Source: LMUY01 sp964242925 (GTDB taxonomy: Bacteria > Pseudomonadota > Alphaproteobacteria > Acetobacterales > Acetobacteraceae). Taken from it: a DNA stretch of 64,000 nt. The notes under the pieces were generated by a model. It had not been told where the DNA came from. It searched no databases and saw only the letters and a program-made list of their open reading frames with translations. Shown piece after piece: positions 34,068 to 43,113 of this stretch. Within the stretch, counting starts at the first letter, position 1. Every line of letters begins with the position of its first letter. Both the position numbers and the translations under genes were made by a program. The stretch is from contig CAXTBW010000007.1 in NCBI GenBank assembly GCA_964242925.1, positions 1 through 64,000 on the forward strand. The letters run 5' to 3'.

Positions 34068-34835
34068 CTACCGTGGGGCCATGCGCAGCGCGCCGTCCAG
34101 GCGGACCACCTCGCCGTTCATCATCGGCGTCTCGGTGATGAACCGCACCGTGGCGGCGAACTCCGCCGGGTCTCCCAGGCGCGACGGGAACGGGACGGAT
34201 GCGCCGAGCGATTGCTGCACCTCGGCCGGCAGCCCTTCCATCATCGGCGTGCGGAACAGGCCCGGCGCGATCGTCACCACGCGGATGCCGTTGCGGGCCA
34301 GGTCGCGGGCGAGCGGCAACGTCATGCCGGCCACCCCGGCCTTGGACGCGGCATAGGCCGCCTGGCCCGCCTGCCCGTCGTACGCGGCGATCGACGCGGT
34401 GCAGACGATCACGCCGCGCTCACCCTCGTCGTTCGGGGCGTTGGCCGCCATGGCGGCGGCGGCGAGCCGGGTCATGTTGAAGGCGCCCACCAAGTTGATC
34501 ATGACCACCCGGGTAAAGGCCGCCAGGGCATGCGGTCCGTCGCGGCCGACCACCTTCTCGCCGTGCACCACCCCGGCGCAGTTGACCAGGCCGTGCACCG
34601 CGCCGAACGCATCCCGCGCCGCAGCCACGGCGGCCTGGCCGTCCTCCTCCAGGGTCACGTCCGTGCGCACGAACCGCGCGGCCCCGCCCAACTGCGCGGC
34701 CAAGGCCTCCCCCCCGGCGATGTTCAGGTCCGCGATCACGACCTTTGCCCCAGCGCCGACCAACATGCGGGTGGTGGCCGCGCCCAGACCGGAGGCGCCG
34801 CCACTGACGATGAAGACGCTGCCGTCGATCTGCAT
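34068..34835 (-). CDS. SDR-family 3-hydroxyacyl-CoA dehydrogenase-like protein
   Basis: The 255-residue short-chain dehydrogenase has VFIVSGGASGLGAATTRML at the cofactor site, NCAGVVHGEKVVGR, and the active-site set in TASIAAYDGQAGQAAYAASK. It resembles the type II 3-hydroxyacyl-CoA dehydrogenase group (HSD10-like), with a characteristic insertion after NLVGAFNMTRL. An NAD-linked oxidation of hydroxyacyl-CoA is inferred. The start ATG 34835 has AGGGCAGG upstream. It follows ispB by 8 bases on the same strand. Confidence 0.88.
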   Translation of the reverse strand: MQIDGSVFIVSGGASGLGAATTRMLVGAGAKVVIADLNIAGGEALAAQLGGAARFVRTDVTLEEDGQAAVAAARDAFGAVHGLVNCAGVVHGEKVVGRDGPHALAAFTRVVMINLVGAFNMTRLAAAAMAANAPNDEGERGVIVCTASIAAYDGQAGQAAYAASKAGVAGMTLPLARDLARNGIRVVTIAPGLFRTPMMEGLPAEVQQSLGASVPFPSRLGDPAEFAATVRFITETPMMNGEVVRLDGALRMAPR

Positions 34836-34843
34836 CGCCTGCC

Positions 34844-35929
34844 CTAGGTGGTTCGGGTGACGGTGTAGTCCGCCACGCCCTGCAGGCAATCGCGCAATTC
34901 GCTTGCCGGGAAGACGTTGAGCGCCTGCTTCGCCGCCTCGGAGAACAGGCCGGCGCGGGCCAGGGTCGCCGTCAGGGCGCCACGGCGCTGCATCAGCAAC
35001 AACGCTTGGTCGAGATCGGTGTCGTCCTGCTCCGAGCGCTCGATGGTGCGCTCCCAGAACTCCCGCTCCACGGCCGAACCGGCATGATAGGCGGCCAGCA
35101 CCGGGAGCGTGATCTTGCCTTCGCGGAAGTCGTCGCCGACCGATTTGCCGAGCGTCCTCTGGTCCGCGGCATAATCCAGCGCGTCATCCACCAGCTGGAA
35201 CGACATGCCCAGGTTCGCGCCGTACTCGGCCAGGGCTGCAGCTTCCTCCGCGGGGCGGTCGGCCACCACGGCCCCCACCTGGCACGCGGCGGCGAACAGG
35301 GCGGCGGTCTTGCCGCGAATCACGTCCAGATGGCGCTCAACGGACGTGGACAGGTCATTCTGCGTCGTCAACTGCAGCACCTCGCCCTCGGCGATCGTGG
35401 CGGCAGCGTGGGACAGGATCGCCAGCACCGGCAGCGACCCGTCCTCGACCATCAACTGGAACGCCCGCGCGAACAGGAAGTCGCCGACGAGCACCGAAGG
35501 CTGGTTGCCGAACAGAGCGTTCGCGCTGGCCAACCCGCGCCGCAATACGCTCTCGTCCACCACGTCGTCGTGCAGCAGGGTTGCGGTATGGATGAACTCC
35601 ACGCACGCGGCGAGCCGGATGTGACGCTCCCCGGCATAGCCGCACATGCGGGCCGCTGCCAGGGTGAGCATCGGTCGCAGCCGCTTGCCCCCGGCCGCGA
35701 CGATATGGGCGGCCAGTTGCGGAATCAGCGCGACCGGGCTGTCCATCCGTTCGACGATGGTGCGGTTGCACGCCTGCAGGTCGCGGTCGAGAAGCGCGGT
35801 CAGGCGCGACACCACGTTGCCGCCGGGCGCCGACGCGTCCTGCGGATCATCGCGGTTCGGGGCGAACAGCGCAGCGGCTGGTTTGCCGCTGACCGGGTCA
35901 GGCAGCGGTGGGCTGGCGAGGGCGCCCAA
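34844..35929 (-). CDS. ispB: Polyprenyl (octaprenyl-type) diphosphate synthase
   Basis: The 361-residue trans-prenyltransferase makes the long isoprenoid side chain for ubiquinone. The two aspartate-rich Mg-binding motifs are LLHDDVVDE and FQLVDDALDY; GGKRLRPML and EGEVLQLTTQND are also typical. No ATG exists near the expected start. TTG at 35927-35929 has an excellent GGAGG site six bases upstream and is chosen, leaving a somewhat long N-terminus. Chain length cannot be read from sequence alone. It is divergent from the DUF2007/methyltransferase pair. Confidence 0.92.
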   Translation of the reverse strand: MGALASPPLPDPVSGKPAAALFAPNRDDPQDASAPGGNVVSRLTALLDRDLQACNRTIVERMDSPVALIPQLAAHIVAAGGKRLRPMLTLAAARMCGYAGERHIRLAACVEFIHTATLLHDDVVDESVLRRGLASANALFGNQPSVLVGDFLFARAFQLMVEDGSLPVLAILSHAAATIAEGEVLQLTTQNDLSTSVERHLDVIRGKTAALFAAACQVGAVVADRPAEEAAALAEYGANLGMSFQLVDDALDYAADQRTLGKSVGDDFREGKITLPVLAAYHAGSAVEREFWERTIERSEQDDTDLDQALLLMQRRGALTATLARAGLFSEAAKQALNVFPASELRDCLQGVADYTVTRTT

Positions 35930-36052
35930 ACGAGACCTCCGGATGGAATTGGGTATCAGCGGCGATGCCCGTAGGCCACCATATCGGCGGCCTCGAAAAT
36001 CGGTCAAGACGAGCCGAGGAATAGCCGAGCCGGAGAGCGGAGGCGCCAGGCG

Positions 36053-36259
36053 TTGCACATCGTCGCCATAACGAACGAGCCGGTCCGCCTCAGCTTCCTG
36101 GTGGCGCTGCTGCGCGACGCCGGGATCGCGGCCGTGGTGCTGGACGCGCATGTGAGCGCCACGGAGGGCAGCATCGGCGCGATCCCGCGACGGATCGCCG
36201 TCCCTGCCGGCGACGCCGCCGCCGCGTCGCGCGTCCTGCAGGAGGCCGGGGAGGCGTGA
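36053..36259 (+). CDS. DUF2007 small protein
   Basis: The 68-residue protein matches the short DUF2007 'signal transducing protein' family: VAITNEPVRLSFLVALLRDA followed by GIAAVVLDAHVS and a C-terminal IAVPAGDAAAASRVLQEAG. It starts with TTG behind a GGAGG-like stretch, and its end overlaps the following methyltransferase by four bases (GTGA). This pairing opposite ispB recurs in alphaproteobacteria. Molecular function is unknown. Confidence 0.85.
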   Translation: MHIVAITNEPVRLSFLVALLRDAGIAAVVLDAHVSATEGSIGAIPRRIAVPAGDAAAASRVLQEAGEA

Positions 36260-36981
36260 GCCTGCTGACCGATGGCGCCTTGCTTGGCGGCCGGGTGCGG
36301 TATCGGCAGCAGGCGTCTGGTTACCGCACCGGGATCGAACCCGTGCTGCTGGCCGCCTGCGTCGCGGCCGAAACCGGCCAGTCCGTGCTGGAGGCAGGCA
36401 CGGGCGCCGGCGCCGCCATGCTCTGCTTGCTTGCCCGCCTGCCCGGCGTGCGATGCCACGGGATCGAGCGCGATCCGGCGCTTGCCGCGCTGGCCCGCTT
36501 CAACCTCGACGACAACGGCTTCGCGGATGCAACGGTCGAGACGGCAGACCTCGCGCTGGCCGCGCTCGCGCCGCAGTTCCACCACGCGATCGCCAACCCG
36601 CCCTGGCATGCTGCAGCGGCAACCGCATCGGCGGACGCGACGAGGGATGCTGCCAAACGCGGCGCCCCCACGCTGCTCGCGACCTGGGCGGCCGCCCTGG
36701 CCCGCGCGCTGGTCGACGGCGGAAGCCTGACGATGATCTTGCCCGCAGCCGAGACCGCGAACGCGCTCGCGGCCATGGCCGCAAGCCGCTGCGGCAGCCC
36801 GGTGTTGCTGCCGCTATGGCCGCGCGCCAAGCGTCCTGCCCGGCTGATGCTGGTGCGCTCGTTCCGGTTCCGCCAAGGGGCGTGCAAGGTTCTGCCAGGC
36901 CTCACGCTGCACGACGAGGATGGTTATTCTCCGGCCGCGCGGGCGATCCTGTGGGACGCGGCGCCGCTCGTCTGGGCCTGA
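36256..36981 (+). CDS. tRNA1(Val) adenine-N6 methyltransferase-like protein
   Basis: The 241-residue protein is a class I SAM methyltransferase of the TrmN6/YfiC type. It shows RYRQQASGYRTGIEPVLLAA, the SAM motif VLEAGTGAGAAMLCLLAR, GIERDPALAALAR and the adenine-N6 catalytic motif NPPW. Family members methylate A37 of tRNA-Val; whether this one has that target is inferred. It starts at GTG overlapping the DUF2007 stop and is convergent with the next gene. Confidence 0.88.
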   Translation: MSLLTDGALLGGRVRYRQQASGYRTGIEPVLLAACVAAETGQSVLEAGTGAGAAMLCLLARLPGVRCHGIERDPALAALARFNLDDNGFADATVETADLALAALAPQFHHAIANPPWHAAAATASADATRDAAKRGAPTLLATWAAALARALVDGGSLTMILPAAETANALAAMAASRCGSPVLLPLWPRAKRPARLMLVRSFRFRQGACKVLPGLTLHDEDGYSPAARAILWDAAPLVWA

Positions 36982-36986
36982 CGCGC

Positions 36987-37283
36987 CTATTCGACGTCGT
37001 TGGGGCGCCGCAGATGCCACAGCCGCTCGTGCGCGGCGACGAGGCTCTCCATGCTGCGGCGGCGCCCGCCATCGGTGGGGAACGGTCTGCGCGTCAACAT
37101 CAACTCAAGGGCGATCAGGAGATGATCGGCAACCTCGAAATCGTTCACATCGCAGGCGTGGTGAAACGCAACCAGTATTTTGTCCGAGAGCCGCCTTCCT
37201 TGCCGAGGCGCCGCCCCGGCTTCGCGCAGGGTGTCTTCCGCGATTTGGGACACGGCTTTCACCTTCTTCTCAACGTCCGTCAA
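36987..37283 (-). CDS. Conserved small helical protein of unknown function
   Basis: The 98-residue protein is largely helical and charged. Recognisable segments are SDKILVAFHHACDVNDFEV and ADHLLIALELMLTRR, a pattern I associate with conserved hypothetical proteins of this bacterial group. It starts with TTG behind a weak GAGAG site. The upstream gap to nrdB (37284-37472) is AT-richer than the surroundings and probably holds its promoter. No function is known. Confidence 0.7.
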   Translation of the reverse strand: MTDVEKKVKAVSQIAEDTLREAGAAPRQGRRLSDKILVAFHHACDVNDFEVADHLLIALELMLTRRPFPTDGGRRRSMESLVAAHERLWHLRRPNDVE

Positions 37284-37472
37284 TTCTCTCGCACTTCAAC
37301 AGTTGCATGATTTGTCTCGCCCGTTCAACAGCAAACGAGACTCTACCAGAAACGAGCGCTCCTAGGAACAAAGTCAATCATTGCCATTACATTGGCGTCA
37401 ATACTGTTTACCGGGTTCCAAGGACGAAAGCCCGCACCGCGAGCCAACGACCTCTTGCCTTGTAGCCGGTCC

Positions 37473-38525
37473 TTACGTTCCCAGCACCATCGCTCCAGCC
37501 GGCTGGCTGACCTCGAACACGGAACTCGCGAACGCCTCCTCCCACGTGCCCTGGGTGGAGGCGCGACTGTATTCGGTGGAACGGTTCTCGAAGAAGTTCG
37601 CGTGCTCCACTGCATTGAGCATGTCGTCGAGCCACGGCAACGGGTTGGTCTCGACAAGGTAAAGCGGGTCCAGGCCAAGCTGGATGAGACGACGGTCGGC
37701 GATGTACCGGATGTAGCGCTTCACCTGTTCCGCGCTCAGTCCCTCGACGGAGCCAAGCTCGAATGCGAGGTCGATGAAGGCGTCCTCGTGATCGACGATG
37801 GTGGCGCAGATCTCAACCAGCTCGGCCCGCAAATCGTCGGTCCAGATTTCTGGATTCTCGCCCACGAACGTGCGGAACAGCCGGATCACCGACAGGCAGT
37901 GCAGCGTCTCGTCGCGGACCGACCAGGACACGATCTGGCCCATGCCCTTCATCTTGTTGAACCGGGGAAAGTTCAGCAGGATGGCGAACGAGGCGAACAG
38001 CTGCAGCCCCTCGGTGAAGGCGCCGAACGCGGCGAGCGTCTTGGCGATCTCGTGCTTGCTGTCCATGCGGAAGGACTGCATGTAGTCGAACTTGTCCTTC
38101 ATCTGCTTGTATTTCAGGAACGCCGTGTATTCCAGCTCCGGCATTCCGATGGTGTCGAGCAGATGGCTGTAGGCCGCGATGTGAATGGTCTCGATGTTGC
38201 TGAATGCCGACAGCATCATCAGCACTTCCGTTGGTTTGAACACCTGGCTGTAGTGCTTCATGTAGCAGTTGTTCACCTCGACGTCCGCCTGGGTGAAGAA
38301 GCGGAAGATCTGCGTCAGCAGGTTCTGCTCGGGCGCCGTCAGGTTGCGGTGCCAGTCCTTCACGTCGTCGGCGAGCGGCACCTCCTCCGGGAGCCAATGC
38401 ACGCGCTGCTGCGTCAGCCACGCCTCGTACGCCCACGGGTAGCGGAACGGCTTGTAGACCGGGTTCTCGGTCAGCAGGTTCTTCTGCGCCGGAATGCTGG
38501 ACGAAACGGGCGAGATGCCATCCAT
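37473..38525 (-). CDS. nrdB: Ribonucleotide reductase beta subunit, class Ia
   Basis: The 350-residue subunit houses the di-iron site and tyrosyl radical. Metal-ligand and radical segments are TQADVEVNNCYMKHYS, SNIETIHIAAYSHLLD (with the likely radical tyrosine), FTEGLQLFASFAILL and VRDETLHCLSVI. The C-terminus ends FEVSQPAGAMVLGT, the tail that docks on the alpha subunit. ATG 38525 has GAGGAAA upstream. It follows nrdA by 120 bases, so the two are probably cotranscribed. Confidence 0.97.
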   Translation of the reverse strand: MDGISPVSSSIPAQKNLLTENPVYKPFRYPWAYEAWLTQQRVHWLPEEVPLADDVKDWHRNLTAPEQNLLTQIFRFFTQADVEVNNCYMKHYSQVFKPTEVLMMLSAFSNIETIHIAAYSHLLDTIGMPELEYTAFLKYKQMKDKFDYMQSFRMDSKHEIAKTLAAFGAFTEGLQLFASFAILLNFPRFNKMKGMGQIVSWSVRDETLHCLSVIRLFRTFVGENPEIWTDDLRAELVEICATIVDHEDAFIDLAFELGSVEGLSAEQVKRYIRYIADRRLIQLGLDPLYLVETNPLPWLDDMLNAVEHANFFENRSTEYSRASTQGTWEEAFASSVFEVSQPAGAMVLGT

Positions 38526-38645
38526 GGTTGGTTTCCTCACGAAATGATTGTGTTTGGTTGGGCCGTTCGCGTCCTCCCCCAACTGGGGGAAGAGGCTGCG
38601 CCCAGTTGGACGTCGCCCGGCGTTACCGAAGCGACGCGGCGACAC

Positions 38646-40508
38646 TCACTGACAGGCGAGGCATTCCTCGTAGTTGGTCGACTCCGCCACCACCGCTTTC
38701 GGCGCGATCGGGATGAAATCGACCGGGCCGACAGCCTTCTCGCTCACGTTGTCAGCGCGTTGGATCGACAGGCTGCGGCAGTAGTAGAGCGACTTCAGTC
38801 CCCGCTTCCAGGCCAGGTGGTGTATCTGGTGCAGGTCGCGCTTGTGGATGTCGGCCGGCAGGAACACGTTCACCGACTGGCTCTGGCAGACGAACGGCGT
38901 GCGGTCGGCGGCGTGCTCGATGACCCAGCGCTGGTCCAGCTCGAACGCGGTCTTGAATACCGCTTTCTCGTCGTCGGACAGGAAGCTCAGGTGCTGCACG
39001 CTGCCCTTGGACAGGGTGATGGACGACCAGATCTCGTGGTTGTCCATGCCCTTGCGGGCCAGCAGTTGCTGCAGATGGCGGTTGCGCACGGTGAACGAGC
39101 CGGACAGCGTCTTCTGCAGGAACACGTTGGCCGCGATCGGTTCGATCCCCGGGCTGGCGTTGCCGGCGATGATCGAGATGGACGCCGTCGGCGCGATCGC
39201 CATCTTGTGGGAGAACCGCTCCTGGATGCCGTACTCCGCCGCGTCCGGGCAGGCGCCGCGCTCGGCCGCGAGCGTGCGCGACGCCAGGTCCGCACCGGCG
39301 CGGATGTGCTTGAACATCGTCTTGTTCCACACCTTGGCCATCACGCTCTCGAACGGAATGCCGAGCGCCTGTAGGAAGGAATGGAACCCCATCACCCCCA
39401 ACCCGACCGAACGCTCCCGCGACGCGGCGTATTTCGCCCGCTCCATCTCGTCCGGCGCGCGGTCGATGAAGTCCTGCAGCACGTTGTCCAGGAACCGCAT
39501 GATGTCGGGGATGAAGCGCGGCTCGTCCTTCCACTCGAACCAGGTCTCGAGGTTGATCGAGGATAGGCAGCAGACCGCCGTGCGCTGGCGGCCATGCTGG
39601 TCGATCCCGGTCGGCAGGGTTATCTCGCTGCACAGGTTTGAGGTGCGGACCTCCAGCCCGGCCAGCTTATGATGCTCCGGCCGGCCGCGGTTCACGTGGT
39701 CGGAGAAAACGATGTACGGCTCGCCCATCTCGATGCGGGCGGTCAGGATGCGGATCCACAGATTGCGCGCGCTGATCTGGCGCACCGGGACCTTGTCCTT
39801 GGGCGACAGCAGGTTCCACGGCTCGTCGGCTTCCACCGCGCGCATGAACGCGTCCGACACCTGGATGCCGTGGTGCAGATTGGGCGCCTTGCGATTCGGA
39901 TCCCCGCCGGTCGGGCGCCGAATCTCGACGAACTCCTCGATCTCCGGATGGCTGACCGGCAGGTAGACCGCCGCCGAGCCGCGCCGCAGCGAGCCCTGGC
40001 TGATCGCCAGCGTCAGGCTGTCCATCACCCGGATGAACGGGATCACGCCCGAAGTCTTGCCGTTCTGCCCGACCTTCTCGCCGATCGAGCGCAAATTGCC
40101 CCAGTAGGAGCCAATGCCGCCGCCCTTGGACGCCAGCCAGACGTTCTCGTTCCAAAGCCCGACGATGCCGTCCAGGCTGTCCGACGCCTCGTTGAGGAAG
40201 CAGGAGATCGGCAAACCGCGCTTGGTGCCGCCATTGGACAGCACCGGGGTGGCGGGCATGAACCACAACCGGCTGATGTAGTCGTAGATGCGCTGGGCGT
40301 GGTCGACGTCGTCGCCGTAGAAACTCGCCACCCGCGCGAACAGGTCCTGGTAGCTTTCCCCCGGCATCAGGTAACGGTCATCCAGCGTGGCGCGGCCGAA
40401 ATCCGTCAACAGAGCGTCGCGCGAACGGTCGACATGCACCGGGAAGCAGCCGGGCATCTGCACATCGTCGCTGCTGAGCAGGGCGGTTGGCTTCGTCATC
40501 TCGTTCAT
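38646..40508 (-). CDS. nrdA: Ribonucleotide reductase alpha subunit, class Ia
   Basis: The 620-residue catalytic subunit reduces ribonucleoside diphosphates. Redox and radical cysteines lie in LPISCFLNEASD, TSNLCSEITLP and TAVCCLSSINLETW, and the C-terminal shuttle pair is EECLACQ. The N-terminal ATP-cone allosteric domain is absent: the protein starts directly with the catalytic fold, as in shorter alphaproteobacterial forms. Start ATG has GGAG upstream. Two candidate NrdR boxes lie 31-75 bases upstream of the start. Confidence 0.97.
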   Translation of the reverse strand: MNEMTKPTALLSSDDVQMPGCFPVHVDRSRDALLTDFGRATLDDRYLMPGESYQDLFARVASFYGDDVDHAQRIYDYISRLWFMPATPVLSNGGTKRGLPISCFLNEASDSLDGIVGLWNENVWLASKGGGIGSYWGNLRSIGEKVGQNGKTSGVIPFIRVMDSLTLAISQGSLRRGSAAVYLPVSHPEIEEFVEIRRPTGGDPNRKAPNLHHGIQVSDAFMRAVEADEPWNLLSPKDKVPVRQISARNLWIRILTARIEMGEPYIVFSDHVNRGRPEHHKLAGLEVRTSNLCSEITLPTGIDQHGRQRTAVCCLSSINLETWFEWKDEPRFIPDIMRFLDNVLQDFIDRAPDEMERAKYAASRERSVGLGVMGFHSFLQALGIPFESVMAKVWNKTMFKHIRAGADLASRTLAAERGACPDAAEYGIQERFSHKMAIAPTASISIIAGNASPGIEPIAANVFLQKTLSGSFTVRNRHLQQLLARKGMDNHEIWSSITLSKGSVQHLSFLSDDEKAVFKTAFELDQRWVIEHAADRTPFVCQSQSVNVFLPADIHKRDLHQIHHLAWKRGLKSLYYCRSLSIQRADNVSEKAVGPVDFIPIAPKAVVAESTNYEECLACQ

Positions 40509-40538
40509 ACGGCCGACTCCACAGCATCACTCGGACAG

Positions 40539-40583
40539 ACACTCTATTTAGTTTAGCGCGCGGCGCACACTACCAAATAGCGT
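40539..40583. promoter_or_regulatory. Two candidate NrdR boxes upstream of nrdA
   Basis: Two imperfect palindromes resemble the NrdR operator: ACACTCTATTTAGTTT at 40539-40554 and ACACTACCAAATAGCGT at 40567-40583, about 28-29 bases centre to centre. Paired boxes near ribonucleotide reductase promoters are the known target of the ATP/dATP-sensing repressor NrdR. The second site is one base long for the consensus, so the assignment is tentative. Confidence 0.5.
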
Positions 40584-40677
40584 ATCCCCTGTGGCGCGGC
40601 ACATTTGCCACAACCCATCCAGCCGATCGAGGATGGCTTCAAAACGATGCCGAGTCAGGCAAACAAAACGTGAACGA

Positions 40678-41820
40678 TCAGGTGCGATCGACGCTTGCGT
40701 AAACGGCGGTTTCGAACGCATCCAGCACCGCAAGCACGCCGGGATCGGCGAACGGCAAAACCTGCGTCATCAGCACGCCCGCAACCTTGTGCGCCGGGTC
40801 GACCCAGTAATAGCAGTTCGCCAACCCCGCCCAGGCCAGGCTGTTCGCGGCGCGTCCGGCATGCCCGGCCTCGTTGTTGATGACGAATCCGTAGCCCCAT
40901 CCCTTCGGCTTGCCGGGAAAGAACTCCGCGTCGTTCGACAGATGCGGCATGGCGCTCCGCAACAGCGTCACGTCCAGTGCGCCAATCTGGTTGCGGCCCA
41001 TGGCGGCGATGGTCTCCGGCCGCAGCACCGAGTCGCCGCCGCGCAGCAGCATGGCGAGGAAGCGCAGGTAGTCGGGCGCCGTCGAGTACAGCCCGCCGCC
41101 GCCGCTTTCCAGCTCGGGCTTGGATGGCCGGCCGGAGCTGCCGACGCGCAACGAGCCGTCCGGCTGGCGGTTGTGCAGGGTAGCCACGCGTTCGCCGTCG
41201 GGCCGGCCGAATTGCGTGTCGACCATGCCGAGCGGGGCGAAGATGTGTTCCGCCAGATAGGCGCCGAGCGTCTGCCGGGTGACCGCCTCGACGACCTTGC
41301 CGGCCCAGTCGATGCCGATGCCGTATTCCCAGCGCTCGCCGGGGTCGAACGCCAGCGGCATCTCGAGCCCGGCGTTCGTTCCGCTGGCTGACCCGGGCTT
41401 GCCGGTGACCTGCACGTAACGGCCGAGCTCGGCATTCCAGATCTCGTAGACGAAGCCGGACGTGTGGGTGAGCAGGTCGTGCAGCGTCACCTCGCGCCGC
41501 GCCGGGCGCAGCCGGGGTTGGCCGTCCGCATCCCACCCGTCCATCACCTGCAGGTTCGCCAGCTTGGGAACGATCGGTCCCAGCGGCTGGTCCAGCCCGA
41601 CGCGCCCGGCCTCGACCAGCTGCATGGCCGCCGCCGACGTCACCGCCTTGGTGAGCGAGGCGATCCAGAACTGGCTGTCGAGCGTCATGGCCGCATCGCC
41701 CCCCAGCGCCCGCACGCCGAACGCGCCCTCGTACAACGTGCGCCGCCCATTGGTCGCCATCGCCACGACCCCTGGAACGATTCCCCGCTCCACCGCTCCC
41801 CGCAGAACTTGGTCGCTCAT
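40678..41820 (-). CDS. Beta-lactamase-family serine hydrolase
   Basis: The 380-residue protein belongs to the class C beta-lactamase/EstB esterase family. The catalytic SxxK is in WIASLTKAVTSAAAM, a downstream YGIGIDWAGKVVEAV supplies the YxN-like region, and GWGYGFVINNEAGHAGR lies near the C-terminus. No signal peptide is evident, which fits a cytoplasmic esterase better than an antibiotic-degrading enzyme. AAGGAG lies six bases before the ATG. Confidence 0.88.
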   Translation of the reverse strand: MSDQVLRGAVERGIVPGVVAMATNGRRTLYEGAFGVRALGGDAAMTLDSQFWIASLTKAVTSAAAMQLVEAGRVGLDQPLGPIVPKLANLQVMDGWDADGQPRLRPARREVTLHDLLTHTSGFVYEIWNAELGRYVQVTGKPGSASGTNAGLEMPLAFDPGERWEYGIGIDWAGKVVEAVTRQTLGAYLAEHIFAPLGMVDTQFGRPDGERVATLHNRQPDGSLRVGSSGRPSKPELESGGGGLYSTAPDYLRFLAMLLRGGDSVLRPETIAAMGRNQIGALDVTLLRSAMPHLSNDAEFFPGKPKGWGYGFVINNEAGHAGRAANSLAWAGLANCYYWVDPAHKVAGVLMTQVLPFADPGVLAVLDAFETAVYASVDRT

Positions 41821-41913
41821 CCGGATGCTCCTTTACAGAAGGGGTGCAGGGGACGACTGTCCTCTGCCGGGTCGGGGGCAGCGCCCTCGCCTTTCCTTGC
41901 GTAGGCGCCAGTC

Positions 41914-43104
41914 ATGACCCTTTCGGACGACATCGACAACCGCACCGACGCCTACTTCACCCGCACTCGGGACATCGTGGCCAGATTCGGCGACCGCCGC
42001 GTCACCTACGCCGTTTTCCTGCGCCGCCCGGTGGTTTCCGCCCCGCGCCTGATGCTCGACTGGCTGCGCGCCGTAGCCGCCGAGCAAAACTTTCCCATCG
42101 AGCTGGACGTGACGCATCCAGAGGGCAGCTGGGTCGGCGCCGGCGAGCCGCTGGTCTACATCACCGGCTCGTTCCAGCGTTTGTCGAACTGCGAGACGCT
42201 GTTTCTGCAGAAGCTCGGCGCCGCCTGCGTGGCTGCGCACAACGCCTACCAGATGTGCGCCGCGCTGCCGAAAGTCGCCTTTCTGGCGATGGACGCGCGG
42301 CACTGCGCGGGCGCCGAGATGCAGGACCTGATGGGCTACGCCGCCAGCGTCGGCAGCGCCGCGGCGCAGAAGGAGGGCGCGCGCGGCTTCGTCGGCACCG
42401 CCACCGACCTTACCGCGCACTGGTTCGGCCAGGAGCGCGGCGCCGGCACGATGCCGCACGCTCTGATCGGTTATGCCGGGTCGACCGTGCGGGCGGCCGA
42501 GATGTTCGTGGAGACCTTCCCCGACCAGCCGCTGACCGTGCTGACCGACTATTTCGGCCGCGAGATCACCGACGGCTTGGCGGTATGCCGCCGCTTCCCG
42601 GACCTCGCGGCCGCCGGCCGCCTATCCGTCCGCCTGGACACCCATGGCGGCCGCTTCCTGGAGGGGCTCGATCCGGGCGAGAGCTACGCCGTGCTCGAGC
42701 GCCACCAGCCCGGCGCGATCCGTCGTTACCGCAGCGATACCGAGCTGCGTTACCTGGTCGGCACGGGCGTGTCCGCCGCCGCTGTCTGGCGCATGCGGGA
42801 CGCGCTGGACGAGGCCGGATTCGGCAAGGTCCGCCTGGTGGTGTCGTCCGGCTTCAACGTGGACAAGTGCCGCGTGATGGCGGATGCGCGGGCGCCGATC
42901 GACGTGATCGGCACGGGCAGCTTCATTCCGGACGCTTGGGGGGAGACCTACGCCACCGCCGACATCGTCGACTACGACGGCGCGGCGCGGGTGAAGGTCG
43001 GGCGCGAGTTCCTGCTGCGCCGCGCCGGCGACCGCAAGCGTGGTTCGGTGGACAATGCGTCCCTCGCCAACGGCCAAGTTGATAAAGCGCTGGTTGCTCC
43101 CTAG
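41914..43104 (+). CDS. pncB: Nicotinate phosphoribosyltransferase
   Basis: The 396-residue protein makes nicotinate mononucleotide from nicotinate, PRPP and ATP in NAD salvage. Segments include NRTDAYFTRTRDIVARFGD, EGSWVGAGEPLVYITG, VGTATDLTAHWFG, VRLDTHGGRFLEG, VVSSGFNVDKCRVM and VIGTGSFIPDAW. It is followed nine bases later by nadE, so nicotinate salvage and the final amidation to NAD are encoded together. Confidence 0.9.
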   Translation: MTLSDDIDNRTDAYFTRTRDIVARFGDRRVTYAVFLRRPVVSAPRLMLDWLRAVAAEQNFPIELDVTHPEGSWVGAGEPLVYITGSFQRLSNCETLFLQKLGAACVAAHNAYQMCAALPKVAFLAMDARHCAGAEMQDLMGYAASVGSAAAQKEGARGFVGTATDLTAHWFGQERGAGTMPHALIGYAGSTVRAAEMFVETFPDQPLTVLTDYFGREITDGLAVCRRFPDLAAAGRLSVRLDTHGGRFLEGLDPGESYAVLERHQPGAIRRYRSDTELRYLVGTGVSAAAVWRMRDALDEAGFGKVRLVVSSGFNVDKCRVMADARAPIDVIGTGSFIPDAWGETYATADIVDYDGAARVKVGREFLLRRAGDRKRGSVDNASLANGQVDKALVAP

Positions 43105-43113
43105 CTTCTGCGG

